From an uncultured Oscillospiraceae bacterium (GTDB taxonomy: Bacteria; Bacillota; Clostridia; Oscillospirales; Acutalibacteraceae), in contig UQVI01000105.1 of assembly GCA_900544515.1 (NCBI GenBank), positions 1-6,234 on the forward strand: DNA of 6,234 nucleotides, in the 5' to 3' direction. Both the position numbers and the translations under genes were made by a program. This document shows positions 6,188 through 6,234 of this stretch, in pieces. Every line of letters starts with the position of its first letter. Position 1 is the first letter of the stretch. The notes beneath the pieces are model-generated. The model was not told the origin of the DNA, did not search any database, and saw only the letters and a list, made by a program, of their open reading frames with translations.

Positions 6188-6234
6188 CTGTCTCTTATAC
6201 ACATCTCCGAGCCCACGAGACTAAGGCGAATCTC
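6188..6234 (+). other. Illumina Nextera i7 adapter (non-biological contig end)
   Basis: Bases 6188-6206 are the mosaic end CTGTCTCTTATACACATCT, 6207-6221 are CCGAGCCCACGAGAC, 6222-6229 are the index TAAGGCGA (Nextera N701), and 6230-6234 are ATCTC, the start of the P7 tail. Base 6188 (C) could be shared with the genome. The adapter is read in frame as a false C-terminus of Hsp33. Confidence 0.98.

Noticed and set aside
5984..6202. 72-residue antisense frame at the right end
   Set aside because: Its start codon lies in the i7 adapter (it begins MYKRQ, the reverse translation of the mosaic end), so it is an artefact opposite hslO.

Overview
This window is an ordinary housekeeping segment from a low-to-moderate GC Gram-positive genome. 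It is most likely an uncultured or gut-type member of Clostridia, perhaps Ruminococcaceae/Oscillospiraceae; that is inference from protein character, the lon-engB order familiar from Bacillus, a TrpR-like YerC/YecD regulator and frequent AGA/AGG arginine codons. It is an assembled contig whose two ends are not biological. Bases 1-51 are an Illumina Nextera i5 adapter and bases 6188-6234 are a Nextera i7 adapter, so the genomic part is about 52-6187.

Left block (52-4307, + strand): a 5'-truncated lon (ATP-dependent protease), engB/ysxC (ribosome-assembly GTPase) and a lysA-type diaminopimelate decarboxylase. They are separated by only 7 and 3 bases, and each downstream ribosome binding site touches or lies inside the preceding gene, so they read as one transcription unit. 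It closes with a strong intrinsic terminator at 4333-4366.

Right block (4364-6187, + strand): one or two overlapping sigma-A-like promoters start directly after the terminator. They lead into a TrpR-family YerC-like regulator, a class I SAM-dependent methyltransferase of the YqeM type (overlapping the regulator by 14 bases) and a 3'-truncated hslO (Hsp33 redox chaperone), again tightly packed.

Taken together the blocks cover protein quality control (Lon, Hsp33), ribosome maturation (EngB), lysine/peptidoglycan precursor supply (LysA) and a small regulator-methyltransferase pair. I found no mobile element, CRISPR array, RNA gene, riboswitch or previously undescribed system. The most consequential observation is that adapter sequence is read in frame into both terminal genes. 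It gives lon a false start (MCIRDS...) and Hsp33 a false C-terminus (CLLYTSPSPRD), so both predicted proteins would look complete when they are not.
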